Below are positions 1 through 11,768 of a DNA stretch of 64,000 nucleotides, in pieces. Every line of letters starts with the position of its first letter. The stretch's first letter is position 1. The notes under the pieces were generated by a model. The model was not told the DNA's origin. It searched no databases and saw only the letters and a list, made by a program, of their open reading frames with translations. A program made the position numbers and the translations under genes. Source of the DNA: Hypholoma sublateritium FD-334 SS-4 (Eukaryota; Basidiomycota; Agaricomycetes; Agaricales; Strophariaceae); the NCBI GenBank assembly GCA_000827495.1, contig KN817549.1:224164-288163 (forward strand), written 5' to 3'.

Positions 1-782
1 GACGTCCCAGGCCTCGTTCCATGAAGGTATAACTTCTGTAAGAGAAAATTGCACGTTGTATTGACGTTTACCGCGCTGTAGGGAGGAGATCTTCACTGGA
101 TATGGGCACCTTATGCGTTGTATCAAGAGGTGCGTCTTGTGAGGTTCCGCAGCAGAAACGCGAGGACTAATATACCGTGGTTTACATAGGTCGACTTGGT
201 ACGCGATACTTTCTTCCCCAACTATCCTAGGGAGGGTGCCCCTGAGACGTTTTTTAGATCTATGGATTACCTGCTTTGCAAAGCGGAGATGGGTTCACGA
301 ACGCCCAATGTACGTGTCTTCAACGTCGTGCACCTAGCAGATAATTAACAGTAAACTCTGTGACCAGCTCTCCTCAATGTGATAGAAACGTTGATGAACC
401 TGGCTTACCTGTACCTCGCGCATGTGGTTAAATGGCCTCCAGCAACCATCGTCGGTTTCGCAGCCGCTGTGATGACACTGTCAAAGACGGTCCTCTACTG
501 GGCACAGGAGTACTACTGCGGATATTGTGCCGTAGGGCACAACAGCGCCTGGGATTTGGTCACCCTCTGGATCATACCGAACGGGTACGTCGGACATGCG
601 CTCCCACGTCTTCTGAAGCGTGTGTTTTTCATGGTTCATCTGGCTAATCTTTTATGGGATACGTTAGACTTTGGATTGTTGTCCCAACCTTCATCATGAT
701 ACAACTCGGGAAGGACCTTGTTGAATCCCTCAATTTTGCAAGCGAGAAATCAGCCAAGGTAGCATCAGGGAAAACACAATGA
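1..782 (+). CDS. EXPERA-like fungal membrane protein, 5'-truncated by window edge
   Basis: Multi-pass membrane protein of a family widespread in fungi. It resembles the EXPERA (emopamil-binding/TMEM97) fold, but the assignment is tentative. The start lies upstream of the window. Exons read as 1-26, 82-129, 190-198, 258-309, 368-584 and 668-782, and every junction keeps frame. The translation includes GGDLHWIWAPYALYQE, then VDL from a 9-nt micro-exon, then IYGLPAL, FTNAQSLLNVIETLMN and LYWAQEYYCGYCAVGHNS. It ends with a hydrophobic WIVVPTFIMIQLG segment and a short charged tail. The Asp and Tyr in VDL-IY and the Glu in NVIET fit the acidic residues expected in EXPERA proteins. At least three hydrophobic helices are visible. 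Family members may act on sterols or as ER chaperones, but substrate and function are unknown here. The gene looks intact from its first visible codon to its stop. Confidence 0.62.
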
Positions 783-1525
783 TTTTTACAGCTGGACATA
801 GCCATAACCCATATACCCCGCAGTAGTAAGACCTTTTGATGCTTCTATCTATTAACATGCACGTTTCATTGGCGTTGTTGGAATGGAAGCTTTGGGCGAG
901 GAAGCACAGTTCAATTTCGACACTCGATCGTTCAAGAACATGCGGTTGTCGAATGGTATCGAATGTCCCAATAACTTCACGCGATGTTTTTTTGGGGATC
1001 AGCGTGGGGTGGGGTAATTCTCATGGTCATATTTGAGCGTCAGATCGTAGTTTGAGCTAACACGAAGTCCAGTTAAAGTGATATATAGAGTCGGCTGCCA
1101 CGCGTGTTTACCTTGAATATCTAAAGGACCATCGATACCAATGAGTATCTCTACAAAGCAAGCGCCGAGTACCATGGTGAAACTGAAGGAAGGTTATTCG
1201 CCCCGTCCTGAAACTATACCGTAGCAGCTGGCTCTGTCAACAACGACAACTGACGTCGTAGTACACAAGTGAAACGGGCATTCGGACAATGCACCGGATC
1301 ATATTGTCAATACCAATTTGGGGATCGGAAGCCCAAAAAGGGATTTTATACTCCATTCATCAGGGCCACAATGCCGTTAATATCCACCCTTAAACAGATC
1401 AACAAAGCACCCTTGATTGAAAGACATTCGAAACTGCGATGCACATAGTATGTTATGTACATGTCCAAAAATACAACCGGTGAATTATAGATAGTACCAG
1501 TCAGAGTCAAAGAATACAATAATGC
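783..1525. other. Intergenic, no gene seen
   Basis: No convincing coding exon was found on either strand. The stretch separates two genes whose 3' ends face each other. It contains cccaaaaaggg at 1332-1342, which recurs downstream of two other copies of the oxygenase family (10641-10651 and 12773-12783). Confidence 0.5.
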
Positions 1526-2502
1526 TCAGTCGTAGAAGACCAGAGCACGAATCTCGATGGATCGGCGGGGCTGCGCCTCTTCAGGCGTCGTCGGGTCCTG
1601 GAAACCGGTGTGTGGTGTGAATAGGGCAACGCTTCCGTCTTGAACCGAGTCAAAGCTATGTACACCGGAATCTGTGAGCTCATTCAGGTATCACTCCGAA
1701 GCATAAGGTGCCTCACCATTTAATAAGCACGAGCTCCTCGGGGGTCATTCCACGGAGGTACTTCCACTTGTGATTTTCGTTGTATGTCACGCCGAATGTC
1801 TCGCCCTCGCGGTCGGGGTACACAAGCGCCACGGGGAACACATCTTTCTTCGCGTCAACGCTACGGTAGTCGCACAGCGCGAGGGGCCAGTCGAGAGCGG
1901 GGTGCTCGATGGGGCGCCAGAGGTTGATAATCTGGAAGCGGTTCGCGAGGAGCTTCGGGACGTCCTCGGCGGGGAGATGGCGGTGCACGCGCGCGATGGA
2001 CGCCGGGGTCGTTTGGTCGACATGGACCTGCGCGACAGGCTGGCGCTTGTCCGGCGTGTCCTCCTTGTCGTCTGGCGTGCGGCGGCGGATAGCTGGGAAA
2101 ATTAAAATCGTCAGTCTCACAATGAGAGCGCGCGTAGTGTGGAGACTGACTGTGGTCAAAGATCACGACACGGGTTGCGCCGGTCAGCTTCTTAATGAGG
2201 TCGATGCTCTCGGGGTAGTATTCATTGCGCACGGTGGTCTCGTCGGAGAAATCGTCCGCAGAGAGCTTCGACGGGTGCTTGTAAAACTGGAAGCCGGTGG
2301 TGTCGAGCGACACGCTCTCCTCCTTTCCGCGCACGTTCTCGATGACCGCCGTCTTTTCTTCGAAGCCGTAGTTCTTCTTGTAACTTTCGCCCGTGACGGG
2401 ATCGGGCTTTAAGAGAACTTGGACGGCAGCGCGCGAGCCGTCTGCCGGATGCACGCCGTATAGCAAGGTGGCCGTAGGGGTGTTTGTAGCTGAGTTTACC
2501 AT
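1526..2502 (-). CDS. CmcJ/NvfI-type Fe(II)/2-oxoglutarate oxygenase, array copy 1
   Basis: Predicted cytosolic non-haem iron oxygenase of the fungal hydroxylase/desaturase family that includes AsaB, CTB9 and NvfI. The exons on the minus strand are 2151-2502, 1717-2092 and 1526-1655, giving 285 residues. Splicing restores the family motif FDHTIRRR across intron 1 and IKCFDS across intron 2. The probable iron ligands are H and D of HVDQ (about residue 140) and the H of FTPHTGF near the C-terminus. The Arg of RSIEIRALVFY is the likely 2-oxoglutarate contact. These roles come from family knowledge, not from a structure. There is no signal peptide or membrane segment. It is the first of four same-strand copies, separated from the rest by dna2. 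The substrate is unknown; relatives hydroxylate, desaturate or peroxidise secondary metabolites. Confidence 0.85.
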
Positions 2503-2556
2503 TGTCGTTCAAGGTGTAGCGCTGAAATATATTGGAACTATAGCTTTGATCGCGTC

Positions 2557-3150
2557 AATATATATACTCTCAATGAACAGGCGCTCTGGCGGTCCGATGA
2601 CTCCATTTCCTGCCGTTCTTGCGTGATCAACGTAATTATCCTTTTTTGTTGATTGTTAATCTTTTGCTGACTTATACTTAAACAGAACGGATTACTAACT
2701 CCCCTTGTCTCTGATTTCTCATGGCGCGGACCTTTTCCTCGCTGCCTTGTAGAAGTGCCATTTTCAGCCCAGTTTGTCCTGCATCACTACTTTGACCGCT
2801 CGGGTTCACTTGCGCTTCTGGATAACGGTTCTGTTTACCCAAACATAGTATATTTTCATGGTCAATTTCACTGCTCAATAACCAGGTTTGTCACTTCCCC
2901 ACACCCAGGGCTGATATAACCTGAGTATAACCTGGCGGGCTAGGCCTGGGAAGTCCCTCCAGCATTCGCGTCTGGTCGGCATGCTTTCCGTTTGCACTGA
3001 TGTTTACCGATATCTATCGACCCTGTATCCACTACGGCACCGTACGATTTGGTACTGGCTTCCATGACTCGCAGCGACGTCGTATCTGTCCGCGCCCTCA
3101 TCAGCGCGCAGACTACCGCTTGACGCTTGTGAACGAAATAAGCGCCCATT
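2557..3150 (-). promoter_or_regulatory. Upstream region of oxygenase copy 1 with family-shared blocks
   Basis: A TATA-like stretch (tatatatactctc, about 2557-2572) lies some 60 bases before the start codon. A block from about 2611 to 2700 (ttgcgtgatc, a degenerate gattgttaatc, then acggattactaac) recurs before all four copies. The distal element gaaataagcgcccatt at 3135-3150 is about 630 bases upstream. The CCAAT box seen in copies 2-4 is mutated here. Confidence 0.55.
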
Positions 3151-3930
3151 GCTATGAAATGATGACATGCTAGAGCATTGAATTGTGTATTCCCTCCCGA
3201 TTTCAGGCACGCAAAATACCACAAAACAGCCAATACCAATACGGCGATTTTCGAGCGCCAAGAAAGGGAAGATATAATTGCGGGGTTGTGGTTGATCGAT
3301 CTACGTCGCCCCATGCTAATCGTAGAGCTTGAGAACAAGCACCCGGACTCCATCTGAGCCTGTTTCAAAGGATACTAGGAAGCGGCGTACTTCGAGTACC
3401 TACATTGCACCGGCGCATTCCGATTCGGAGCCATAGAAGTCCAGCGCGTCAGCTGAGAGCTCAGGCCGCGTACGCAGTCATCCACATCGCTACGACGCAA
3501 GATTAGAGTGCACTATGTGTTTTTCAGTAGAACCAAGCCCCACGCGTGCGACGCTGCGGTAGTCTCACAGCACGAGTGTTCAGTCGCGTGCGGCATGCGC
3601 GATGCAAGTGTCATGAGGGATTTGAGTGTGGTGACGGCAGTAGAGATGTGGTTTAGGATGGTATAATATACGTCAGTCATGCAATTCTATTCAATATGCG
3701 GTATTATTCGAACTCTTGGGATCCTTGTGCATACTCTAGGATTATGGGATGGTGAATAATGCAGCGCGTTGGCAGCGCACTCCCCGCAAGCGTTCGCGTT
3801 GTTTTGTGGTGACGTCATAGTGTGACGCGACGCGGTATAATTAGCACAGGCCGACGCGTCAATAAGGCCAAACAACACTGTTGGTTCTCCCCAACGCGAG
3901 CGCGGCCGCCCCAACACCATAAACAGCAAT
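3151..3930 (+). promoter_or_regulatory. dna2 upstream region with MluI cell-cycle box
   Basis: No gene was seen in this stretch. Close to the dna2 start it carries ACGCGT (3854-3859, 72 bases before the ATG), the MCB site bound by MBF-type factors that drive G1/S replication genes in yeasts. A CRE-like TGACGTCA (3810-3817) and further gacgcg repeats (3821-3833) lie beside it. Control by MBF is inferred from the motif and the gene's function. Confidence 0.4.
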
Positions 3931-6900
3931 ATGGACGCCCTGATGCTGAACCAGCTCACCGAGGGGCTCGGCGACGACTTCTGGTCCGCCGTCCCGACTC
4001 CCGACCCCTCCCCCGTCAAAAAGCCACTCCGTCCCCCCATCGCCTCTTCCTCCGATACCCCCACCACCCCCACCCGCCGTCCCGCCCCAGCGAAAGCTTC
4101 CTCTTCCACACAATTTCCTACAGGTGGGTATGACCTCTCCGAGTTCCTTCAAGGTTCAGAGCACTGGGATCTCGACGAAGACCCGTTCACGCCCATCAAA
4201 GCTGCGCCCCCCAAGGCCAAGGTACGCCTCTAGTATTTTAGATGTCGCGTTTTCTGATTCATTGCATACAGGCTACTGTTACCGTCCCGAAGTACACGCC
4301 AGATCCGTGTACACGATGCGTAGTCCAGACGGTGGCTGACGAATATGTGAACAACCGCTGGCGCAAGGTGATTACTTCCTCATTTCATTTCCGCGTCATT
4401 CTTTCCGTGTTTCGTCTTTCCCTTGGTCTATACACCAAATTCCATTTTATCATCTGGCAGAGAAAGCACGGTCTTTCCTTCCAAAAAAAGGCGTTCCGTC
4501 GGATTTGCCCATGTTACCCTTGCGGCCGAATGATTTGGTCTCATAACATACTGATTTTGGCCAATTTTTTTTTGTATTTTATCATTATATCCACTCTCTC
4601 ATCTAGAACTATGCTAATTCCAATTAATAGGCTATAATAGGCAGAGTTGACAACGGATGCGAGCAAGTCTATGTGTATCTCTGCGATGAGTGGTACTACA
4701 CTGATATTCGCACCGGTACGTCGCCCTTGGCTAGAAATTTACGAATATTTTCACTTACATATATGAAGACGACGTCTTCAACGTACTGGGAACCTTCACT
4801 CCCGCCTGTTCATTGGGCCCGCGTACGATCAACATCACCGCCGCGGCGAATCTCCTCATCCTTCACCCCGATCTTCTTACCACGGCCACTGCGCTTTCCA
4901 CAGCACCACAATGCCGGCGAAAGCCCCTATTGGCGGGCCTCATACGCGCCACGAGCGACATCACACCCGCGCTGGTATACGGGAGCGTACTCCACGAAGT
5001 ATTGCAGGGTTGCCTACGCGAGGATCGATGGGAGCAGACTTTCCTCGATAAGTGTATTGAAGAGACCGTCCAAGCAATGCTCGGTGACCTGGTAAAACTC
5101 GGCGTCAGCGAAGAAGTCGCTCGCAGGGAGGTTGCTGACAGGGCCCGTGGGCTGATACCTTTCCAACAGAGATATCTGACTGACGAGCCAAAGGTGTGTG
5201 GTTTGTCAATGTTCAATTTAAATTCGACGCTGACTTACATATCACAGTCAAATGGTGCTCTCACAAATACACGAAGCAATCATGATGACGCCCCAGCACT
5301 GCTCGCTATCTCTAAGCTGCTCGACATCGAGGAGGATATCTGGTCCCCGACGTACGGCCTCAAGGGGAAGATCGACGCTACCGTGCAGGGCATCATCCTC
5401 GAACCCGTAGCTGCGCCCTCGAGGAACGGCAAGAAGCTCCCATTCGGCGGCATCATGCGCACGCGCACGTCGACCCCGCTGCCGCTCGAACTCAAGACCG
5501 GGCGCTCCAACGGCGGCATGGAGCACCGCGCCCAGACGCTTTTGTATACGCTGCTGCTCAGCGAGCGGTACGGAGTGGACGTGCAGGACGGGCTCTTGTT
5601 CTACTCGCAGAGCGAGGACGGGGGCGTCGTTCGCGTGCCGCGCGGCCGCAACGAGATCAAGGCACTCATCGGCGTGCGCAACGAGCTCGCGGCGTGGGGT
5701 TGGAGGCGCGTGCGGAAGAACAAGGGCACTAAAAGCGAAGATGTGAAGATGGAGGTGGTGGAGGAGAAGGAGAAGACGGTGCGTGAGGCGGACGAGGAGG
5801 AGGATGAAGGTCCGATCGAGCCGTTCCTCCCGGCGCCAATCGACGACGAGCGCGCGTGTAGGCGGTGCTATACGCTCGATACGTGCTTGCTGTTCCGAAA
5901 GACGCACCCTAACCATTCGGGGGACCAACAGGGGAAGAAGACGCGATATGACCCGCCCATTCCGGATTTTATGAAGGAAGTATTCGAGATGAAGACTGGC
6001 CACCTCACGGAGAGCCAAACGCGCTTTTTCCGCAAGTGGGAGGGACTGCTGGCCCTGGAGGAACGCGACTTGGTGCGGTTCAAACGCGAGCTGTGGACCC
6101 TTGGAAGTGCCGAGCGCGAGAAGCGCGGACGGTGCTGGAGCGGGATGGTGTTGACGGGGGAGAAAACAAAACAAGCGCCGAAGGCAGGTGTCGAGATCCT
6201 CTCGGAGACGAGCACGGAGAGCAAGATCCACCGCTTCACCTACGTGTTCGCGCGCTCAAGCCACTGGACGCCACCAGCGGGTCAGACGGCCAGCCTGCGC
6301 GATGGGCACCTGAACACGGGCGACCCTATCACGGTGTCCGTCGAGCCGAACATGCTTGCGCTCGTGAAGGGGTATATCCTCGAGCTCGGCGCGGCGGAGG
6401 TCGTCCTCGGCGTTGACCGAGCGCTCGACGTCTCCGCGCTTCGCGCGCGCGCAGGGCTCGCGTCTGGTACGGACCTCGTATTCCGCATCGACAAGGACGA
6501 GATGTTCGGCGGCATGGCGCGCATGCGAGGGAACCTCGCACACCTGTTCTACGCGGACGGCGACGCAAAGCGGCGCTCGCTGGTCGTCGACCTGCGCGCC
6601 CCGGTCTTCTCGCCGCCGACGCCGGCGTTCGACGCGGGCGCGCCGCAGCGCGCGCACTTCAACGCCTCGCAGAAGGAGGCGATGGCGCGCGTGCTCGCCG
6701 CGGAGGACTATGCGCTCGTGCTCGGCATGCCGGGGACGGGGAAGACGACGCTCGTCGCGGCGCTCATCCGCGAGCTCGTCGGGCGCGGGAAGAGCGTGCT
6801 GCTCACGTCGTACACGCACTCCGCAGTGGACACCATTCTCCGGGCGCTTGCGGGCGAGCGCGATGGGGCCGGGTGCGAGTTTGGCGTGCTGAGGCTGGGG

Positions 6901-8463
6901 AACCCAGACAAGGTGCACCCGGAGGTGCGCCGGTATACGCTCGCGGCGCGCCGCACGGCGACGACGGTCGCGCAGTTTGAGCAGCAGATTATGGCGCCGC
7001 CTGTTGTGGCGACGACGTGCCTATCGATTGACCAGTGAGTATTCGCGGCGAAGATCGTGGCGCGGTGGTTGATGTTGATTTTTTTTGCAGTCCGCTTTTC
7101 TTCCGGCGCAAATTCGACTACTGCATCGTCGACGAGGCATCGCAGATCACGCTCCCCACATGCCTTGGCCCGCTGCGTTTCGCGGACACCTTCGTACTCG
7201 TCGGGGACCACTTCCAGCTCCCGCCCCTCGTATGTTTGCCCTCCACGTTTGCGTCCACCCGACGGCGATAGCTAATTCTTCTTGCTGGTAGGTGAAAAAC
7301 GCAGAAGCGCGCAAAGGCGGTCTCGACGTGTCGCTCTTCCGGCGCCTGTCCGAAGCACACCCTGAAGCAGTCGTCGACCTGCGCTTCCAGTACCGCATGA
7401 ACGCGGACATCATGACGCTGTCCAACCGACTCATCTACAACGACCGCCTGCAGTGCGGGAATGACGAGGTGGCGAACGCCGCTCTGCGCCTCGAGGACAG
7501 GACATTTTTGGACAAGCTGCATGGCTCACATAGTGGGCGGGAGGGTGTTAAATGTCTGGGCGCGGATGCGTGTTGGCTCGAGGGATTGGCGGCGGAAAGG
7601 TATGTATAAACGCGCTCGGATTCTATAGGTGTAAGCGCTGACTGCAGGCGTTTCATAGCTGCAAGGCCGTCTTCGTGGACACGGACCTGCTGCCCGCGGC
7701 GGAGTCGCGCGTGGGCGACCTCGTGCAGAACCCAGTCGAGGCGGAGCTCGTGCGCCAGCTCACGGAGACGCTCGTGCGGAGCGGCGTGCAGGAGTCGCAG
7801 ATCGGTATAATTACACTGTACCGCCAGCAGGTTAAACTACTGCAGGGCCTCCTGCACGCGCGCCCCGACGTCGAGGTGCTCACCGCAGACAAGAGCCAGG
7901 GACGCGACAAGGACTGTATCGTCATCTCGCTCGTGCGCTCGAACGATGGCGGACATGTGCGTTTCTCTCCCCCTCCTCCCCGTGTGATAAAACATACTGA
8001 TAATGAGTAACCCGTACGCCAGATCGGCGACCTCGTCAAGGACTGGCGTCGCATGAACGTCTCCTTCACGCGCGCGCGCAAGAAGCTCGTCATCGTCGGC
8101 TCGCGGCGCACGCTGCAGCGCGAGCCGCTCCTTGCGAGCTTCTTCGCGCTGATGCAGGAGAAGGGCTGGATCCGTGCGCTCGCGCCGGGCGCGCACCGGG
8201 CGCATGCGCGCGTGTTCGACGTCACGGCGTCGCCTATGAAGCGCAGTGCGGGAGCACCGGAGGAAGACGCGCGCGTGGAGAGGGGTGGGGCGGCTGTTGT
8301 TTGTCGGAAGACGGCGCTGGCGAAGGAGAATGTGGGCGCCGCGCCGCGGCCGGTGAAGAAGCTTAAACTTAGCGCGGAGCCCCTCAAGGGCGTGAAGGGT
8401 GCAGGGGCGGGCGTGCTGAAGGGCCGCCCGATCCTGCGGGACCTGGTTGAGAACGAGACGTAG
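3931..8463 (+). CDS. dna2: DNA replication ATP-dependent helicase/nuclease DNA2
   Basis: Nuclear enzyme that cleaves and unwinds 5' flaps during Okazaki-fragment maturation and resects broken ends. Exons read as 3931-4221, 4272-4367, an exon near 4645-4715, then 4769-5193, 5248-7034, 7091-7229, 7292-7599, 7659-7956 and 8023-8463, giving nearly 1,290 residues. The RecB-like nuclease shows GKIDAT and LELKTGR. Its Fe-S cysteines are PQC and the CRRC...C cluster at roughly residues 200 and 500. The SF1 helicase shows [41 protein letters not shown] and [13 protein letters not shown]. Between 4368 and 4644 the frame cannot be closed with one intron, so a small exon is probably missing from my model. 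The gene sits between copies 1 and 2 of the oxygenase array. Confidence 0.93.
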
Positions 8464-8730
8464 GAGGGCGGACGGGTAGTTTTGCCGTTGGGTCTTGTCG
8501 TGGTTTGCGATGGGCCGTGTTTTCTGCGCTTCGCGCACTCGCTTTCTTGGATTGTTGGTTGCATCGCTTTCTCGCTCGCATTTGCAATTTGTGTATCATA
8601 TCATGTACAGATTTATTCGCATAGGATTGTCTTGACAAAAGGAAACGCATGAATATAACATTGTATCATTACAAGGCAAAAATACAACCAGCGAATAGTA
8701 CTCAGTGGTCTAAGTCGAAGAAGCTAAATC

Positions 8731-9706
8731 TCAGTCGTAGAAAACAAGAGCACGAATCTCAATAGAACGGCGGGGAGGCGCCTCTGGGGGCGTCGTCGGA
8801 TCCTCGAAGCCGGTATGCGGCGTGAAAACGGCAACACTTCCGTCCTGGACCGAGTCGAAGCTATAAACACAGACCTCGTGAGCTACCTAACGTCTCCTGT
8901 GAGAAACAATACTTCTCACCACTTGATGAGCACGAGCTCCTCGGGGGTCATCCCGCGAAGATACTTCCACTTGTGGTTCTCGTTGTATGTCACTCCCAAA
9001 GTTTCGCCCTCGCGGTCGGGGGTCACGCGCGCTACTGGAAAAATGTCCTTTTTCTCATCGACGCTGCGGCAGTCGCAGAGCGCGAGGGGCCAGTCCAGAG
9101 CAGGGTGCTCGATGGGGCGCCAGAGGTTGATAATCTGGAAGCGCTTTTCGAGAAGCTTCGGGGCGTCGGCGGCGGGGAGATGGCGGTGCACGCGCGCGAT
9201 GGACGCCGAGGTCGATTGGTCGATATGAACCCGCGATACGGGCTGGCGTTTCCCTGCCACGTCCTCTTTGTCTCCTGGCCTGCGGCGCCGGAGGGCTGCA
9301 ATGATTGATATTGTTAGCTTTCACGGTGGGAGCGCGGGCAGTGCGTAGACTGACTGTGGTCGAAGATCTCGACGCGGCTCGCGCCGGTCAGCTTCTTTAT
9401 GATATCGACGCTCTCGGAGTAGTACTCCGTCTTGATGGTGGCCTCGTCGTCGAACGAAGCGGCAGTGAGCTTAGACGCGTGCTTGATGTATTGGAAACCG
9501 GTTGTGTCTAGCGACACGCTGTCCTCCTTGCCGCGCACGTCTTCGATGACCACTGCATGTTCTTCGGAGCCGTAGTTCTTCTTGTAATATTCCCCAGTGG
9601 CGGGATCTGGGCTAGTGAGGATGGTGTACTTCGCGCGCTCGCCTTTTGCTGGGGGAAGGCTGTACTGCAGGGTGGCTGTAGTCGTGTTTGTAGTTGAATT
9701 CACCAT
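8731..9706 (-). CDS. CmcJ/NvfI-type Fe(II)/2-oxoglutarate oxygenase, array copy 2
   Basis: Second copy of the array, 285 residues, with exons 9355-9706, 8920-9295 and 8731-8860. The lengths (352, 376 and 130 bases) are identical to copies 1 and 3. Splicing rebuilds FDHTLRRR and IKCFDS. The iron ligands are H and D of HIDQ plus the H of FTPHTGF, and RSIEIRALVFY carries the presumed 2-oxoglutarate Arg. Differences from the other copies are spread along the protein, with AKYTILTSPDP near the N-terminus and a DKEDVAGK linker. No stop or frameshift is present. Its 3' end faces that of dna2 only 267 bases away, and the downstream cccaaaaaggg motif is absent. All four copies could act on related substrates or be expressed under different conditions. 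Confidence 0.85.
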
Positions 9707-9751
9707 TGCGGCACGAATGAGGCAAATGTTGGGGTATGGGAGCGCCTCGAC

Positions 9752-10255
9752 ACCTTTTATACACTCCCGCTGAAATAGCATTCAGTCCGCGTTCTGACTT
9801 CATTCTCCAGCATTCTTGCGTGATTTGTTGATTGGAAATCCCTCACTTAAAAACAGAAACGGATTACTAACGAATGGCCTTCGACCGTGACTATTAGGTT
9901 GTACTGGTGGCTCTGGACTATTTCTGTTTAGAGTCTGTCATGGCGTTCATAGCTCAGTAATAGTAGAATTATTACTTCACACCTTCGAATATGGTTAACC
10001 GGTTAACCGGGGAAGCGAGGCCTGGCAGCCCGCAATGTCGCCACTCTCCAAGCCAGCATCAGCATCAGCATCCGCTGAATCTGTCGCTCCGCACCCTTGC
10101 CGCTCGATGTGAACGCCGATGCCGTATTTATGGTTCCAGTTGGAAACATATGCATAGAACGCAGCCGTTCTCAGCCGTTTCACCACTTTCACAGCACGGG
10201 ATTGCCGTATGATGCGACGTGCGGACTTACATAGTGGTAATGGAAATAAGCGCCC
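9752..10255 (-). promoter_or_regulatory. Upstream region of oxygenase copy 2
   Basis: TATA-like ttttataca lies at about 9754-9762. The shared proximal block (ttgcgtgat, gattggaaatc, acggattactaacg) spans about 9814-9873. On the gene's strand gattggaaatc reads as a CCAAT box. The distal ggaaataagcgccc is at 10242-10255, about 540 bases before the start codon. Confidence 0.55.
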
Positions 10256-10738
10256 GGTGACTTCTCGTCGTCATAGATAATAAAAATCATAGCTGCCCCT
10301 CGCGATAGACACACAAGTGTGATTAACTAATCTGTCTCTTATCCAGCAATAATATTCGCATCGCTTATACCAAAAGGTATTATGTAGTATGTAACAAGCG
10401 ACTTAATCGCATAACTAACAAACAAGCGCCCGCATTTCAATAACCCGGAGCAACAACGTACCTGCTAATTCCATGTCCTCCGTGTCTTTCGAGTTGACTC
10501 TGCTCACTTGATGTTTCCACATTTTTTATTTAGTCCAGTCTGATTTTATTCATGCTTTGACGGGAATGGGGCATTAAATTTCGGCAATTCATGGGGAAGG
10601 GCTCGCCAATTAGCCCTGCAAGCGGCACTGTGCTTGAAAACCCAAAAAGGGAATAGATCCCTCATTTAGAAAGTTCGTCATTGAGAACAATTATTGCACA
10701 TGAATTATGGGTAGCACTAATTGATGCTCAATTTGTAT
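10256..10738. other. Intergenic, no gene seen
   Basis: AT-rich sequence without a credible exon. The 3'-flank motif cccaaaaaggg is at 10641-10651, 88 bases beyond the stop of copy 3. Confidence 0.5.
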
Positions 10739-11715
10739 TCAGTCGTAGAATACCAGAGCGCGAAGTTCAATGGACCTGCGGGGAAGCGCTTCTGCAGGTG
10801 TCGTCGGGTCCTCGAAACCGGTATGCGGAGTGAATACAGCAACACTTCCATCTTGGACAGAGTCGAAGCTGTTAACGCCGGACCCATGAGTTAGGACCCA
10901 TATCACCTTGACAAACAACAATACTTACCATTTAATAAGCACGAACTCCTCGGGAGTCATCCCGCGGAGGTATTTCCACTTGTGGTTCTCGTTGTATGTA
11001 ACACCGAATGTCTGGCCTTCGCGGTCGGGAAACACAAACGCAACTGGGAACACGTCTTTCTCCACGTCGACGCTTCGGTAGTCGCAGAGCGCGAGAGGCC
11101 AATCATACGCTGGGTGCTCAATGGGACGCCAGAGGTTGATAATCTGGAAGCGATTTTCCAAGAGCTTCGGGACGTCGGCAGCGGGAAGGTGGCGGTGCAC
11201 GCGCGCGATAGACGCTGGTGTCGTTTGGTCGACATGGACCTGCGCGACGGGTTGGCGCTTTCCCGCCTCGTTCTGTGTGTCGCCTGGCCTGCGGCGCCGG
11301 AGGGCTGTAAATGTTTAAAACATTAGTCCTCACGACAGGAACGCAAGCAGCGTGAAGACTGACTGTGGTCGAAGACCTCGACTCGACTCGCGCCAGTCAG
11401 CTTCTTTATGAGATCGACGCTCTCGGGGTAGTACACCGCTTTGATGGTGGCATCGTCGTCGAATGAGTCGGCAGTAAGCTTAGACGCGTGCTTATAGAAT
11501 TGGAAGCCAGTGGTGTCGAGCGACACGCTGTCTTCCTTTCCGCGGACGTTTTCGATGACCGCCGTCCTTTCCTCTGAGCCGAAGTTCTTCTTAGACAACT
11601 CGCCCGTGACCGGGTCGGGGGTCGTAAAAAAGTCGACGGCAGCGCGGTTGCCATCTGTAGGGGGAAGACCATATACCAAGGTCGCTGTAGGGGTGTTCGT
11701 AGAGGAGTTGACCAT
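10739..11715 (-). CDS. CmcJ/NvfI-type Fe(II)/2-oxoglutarate oxygenase, array copy 3
   Basis: Third copy, 285 residues, with exons 11364-11715, 10929-11304 and 10739-10868. The ATG at 11715 is used because the MVNS start and the distance to the first splice site match the other copies; an upstream in-frame extension is not conserved. FDHTLRRR and IKCFDS form across the introns. The HVDQ iron pair, the FTPHTGF histidine and the RSIELRALVFY arginine are all present. Its second and third exons read very close to copy 1 by eye. Nothing suggests inactivation. As with the other copies there is no targeting signal, so cytosolic action is likely. Confidence 0.85.
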
Positions 11716-11768
11716 TGTAGTTCGAGTGAGATGTAGCACAGTATGAAGTCACCACCTAAATCTCAACG

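Noticed and set aside
2940..3368. 142-codon minus-strand frame upstream of oxygenase copy 1
   Set aside because: It overlaps the shared promoter element, is not conserved before the other copies and resembles no protein.
5248..6231. Long minus-strand open frame of 327 codons opposite dna2
   Set aside because: It is a GC-rich shadow of the dna2 exon. The plus strand carries clear nuclease motifs, and the minus frame has none and no splice logic.
6256..6918. 220-codon minus-strand frame inside the helicase domain
   Set aside because: Arg-rich antisense shadow over the Walker A region of dna2.
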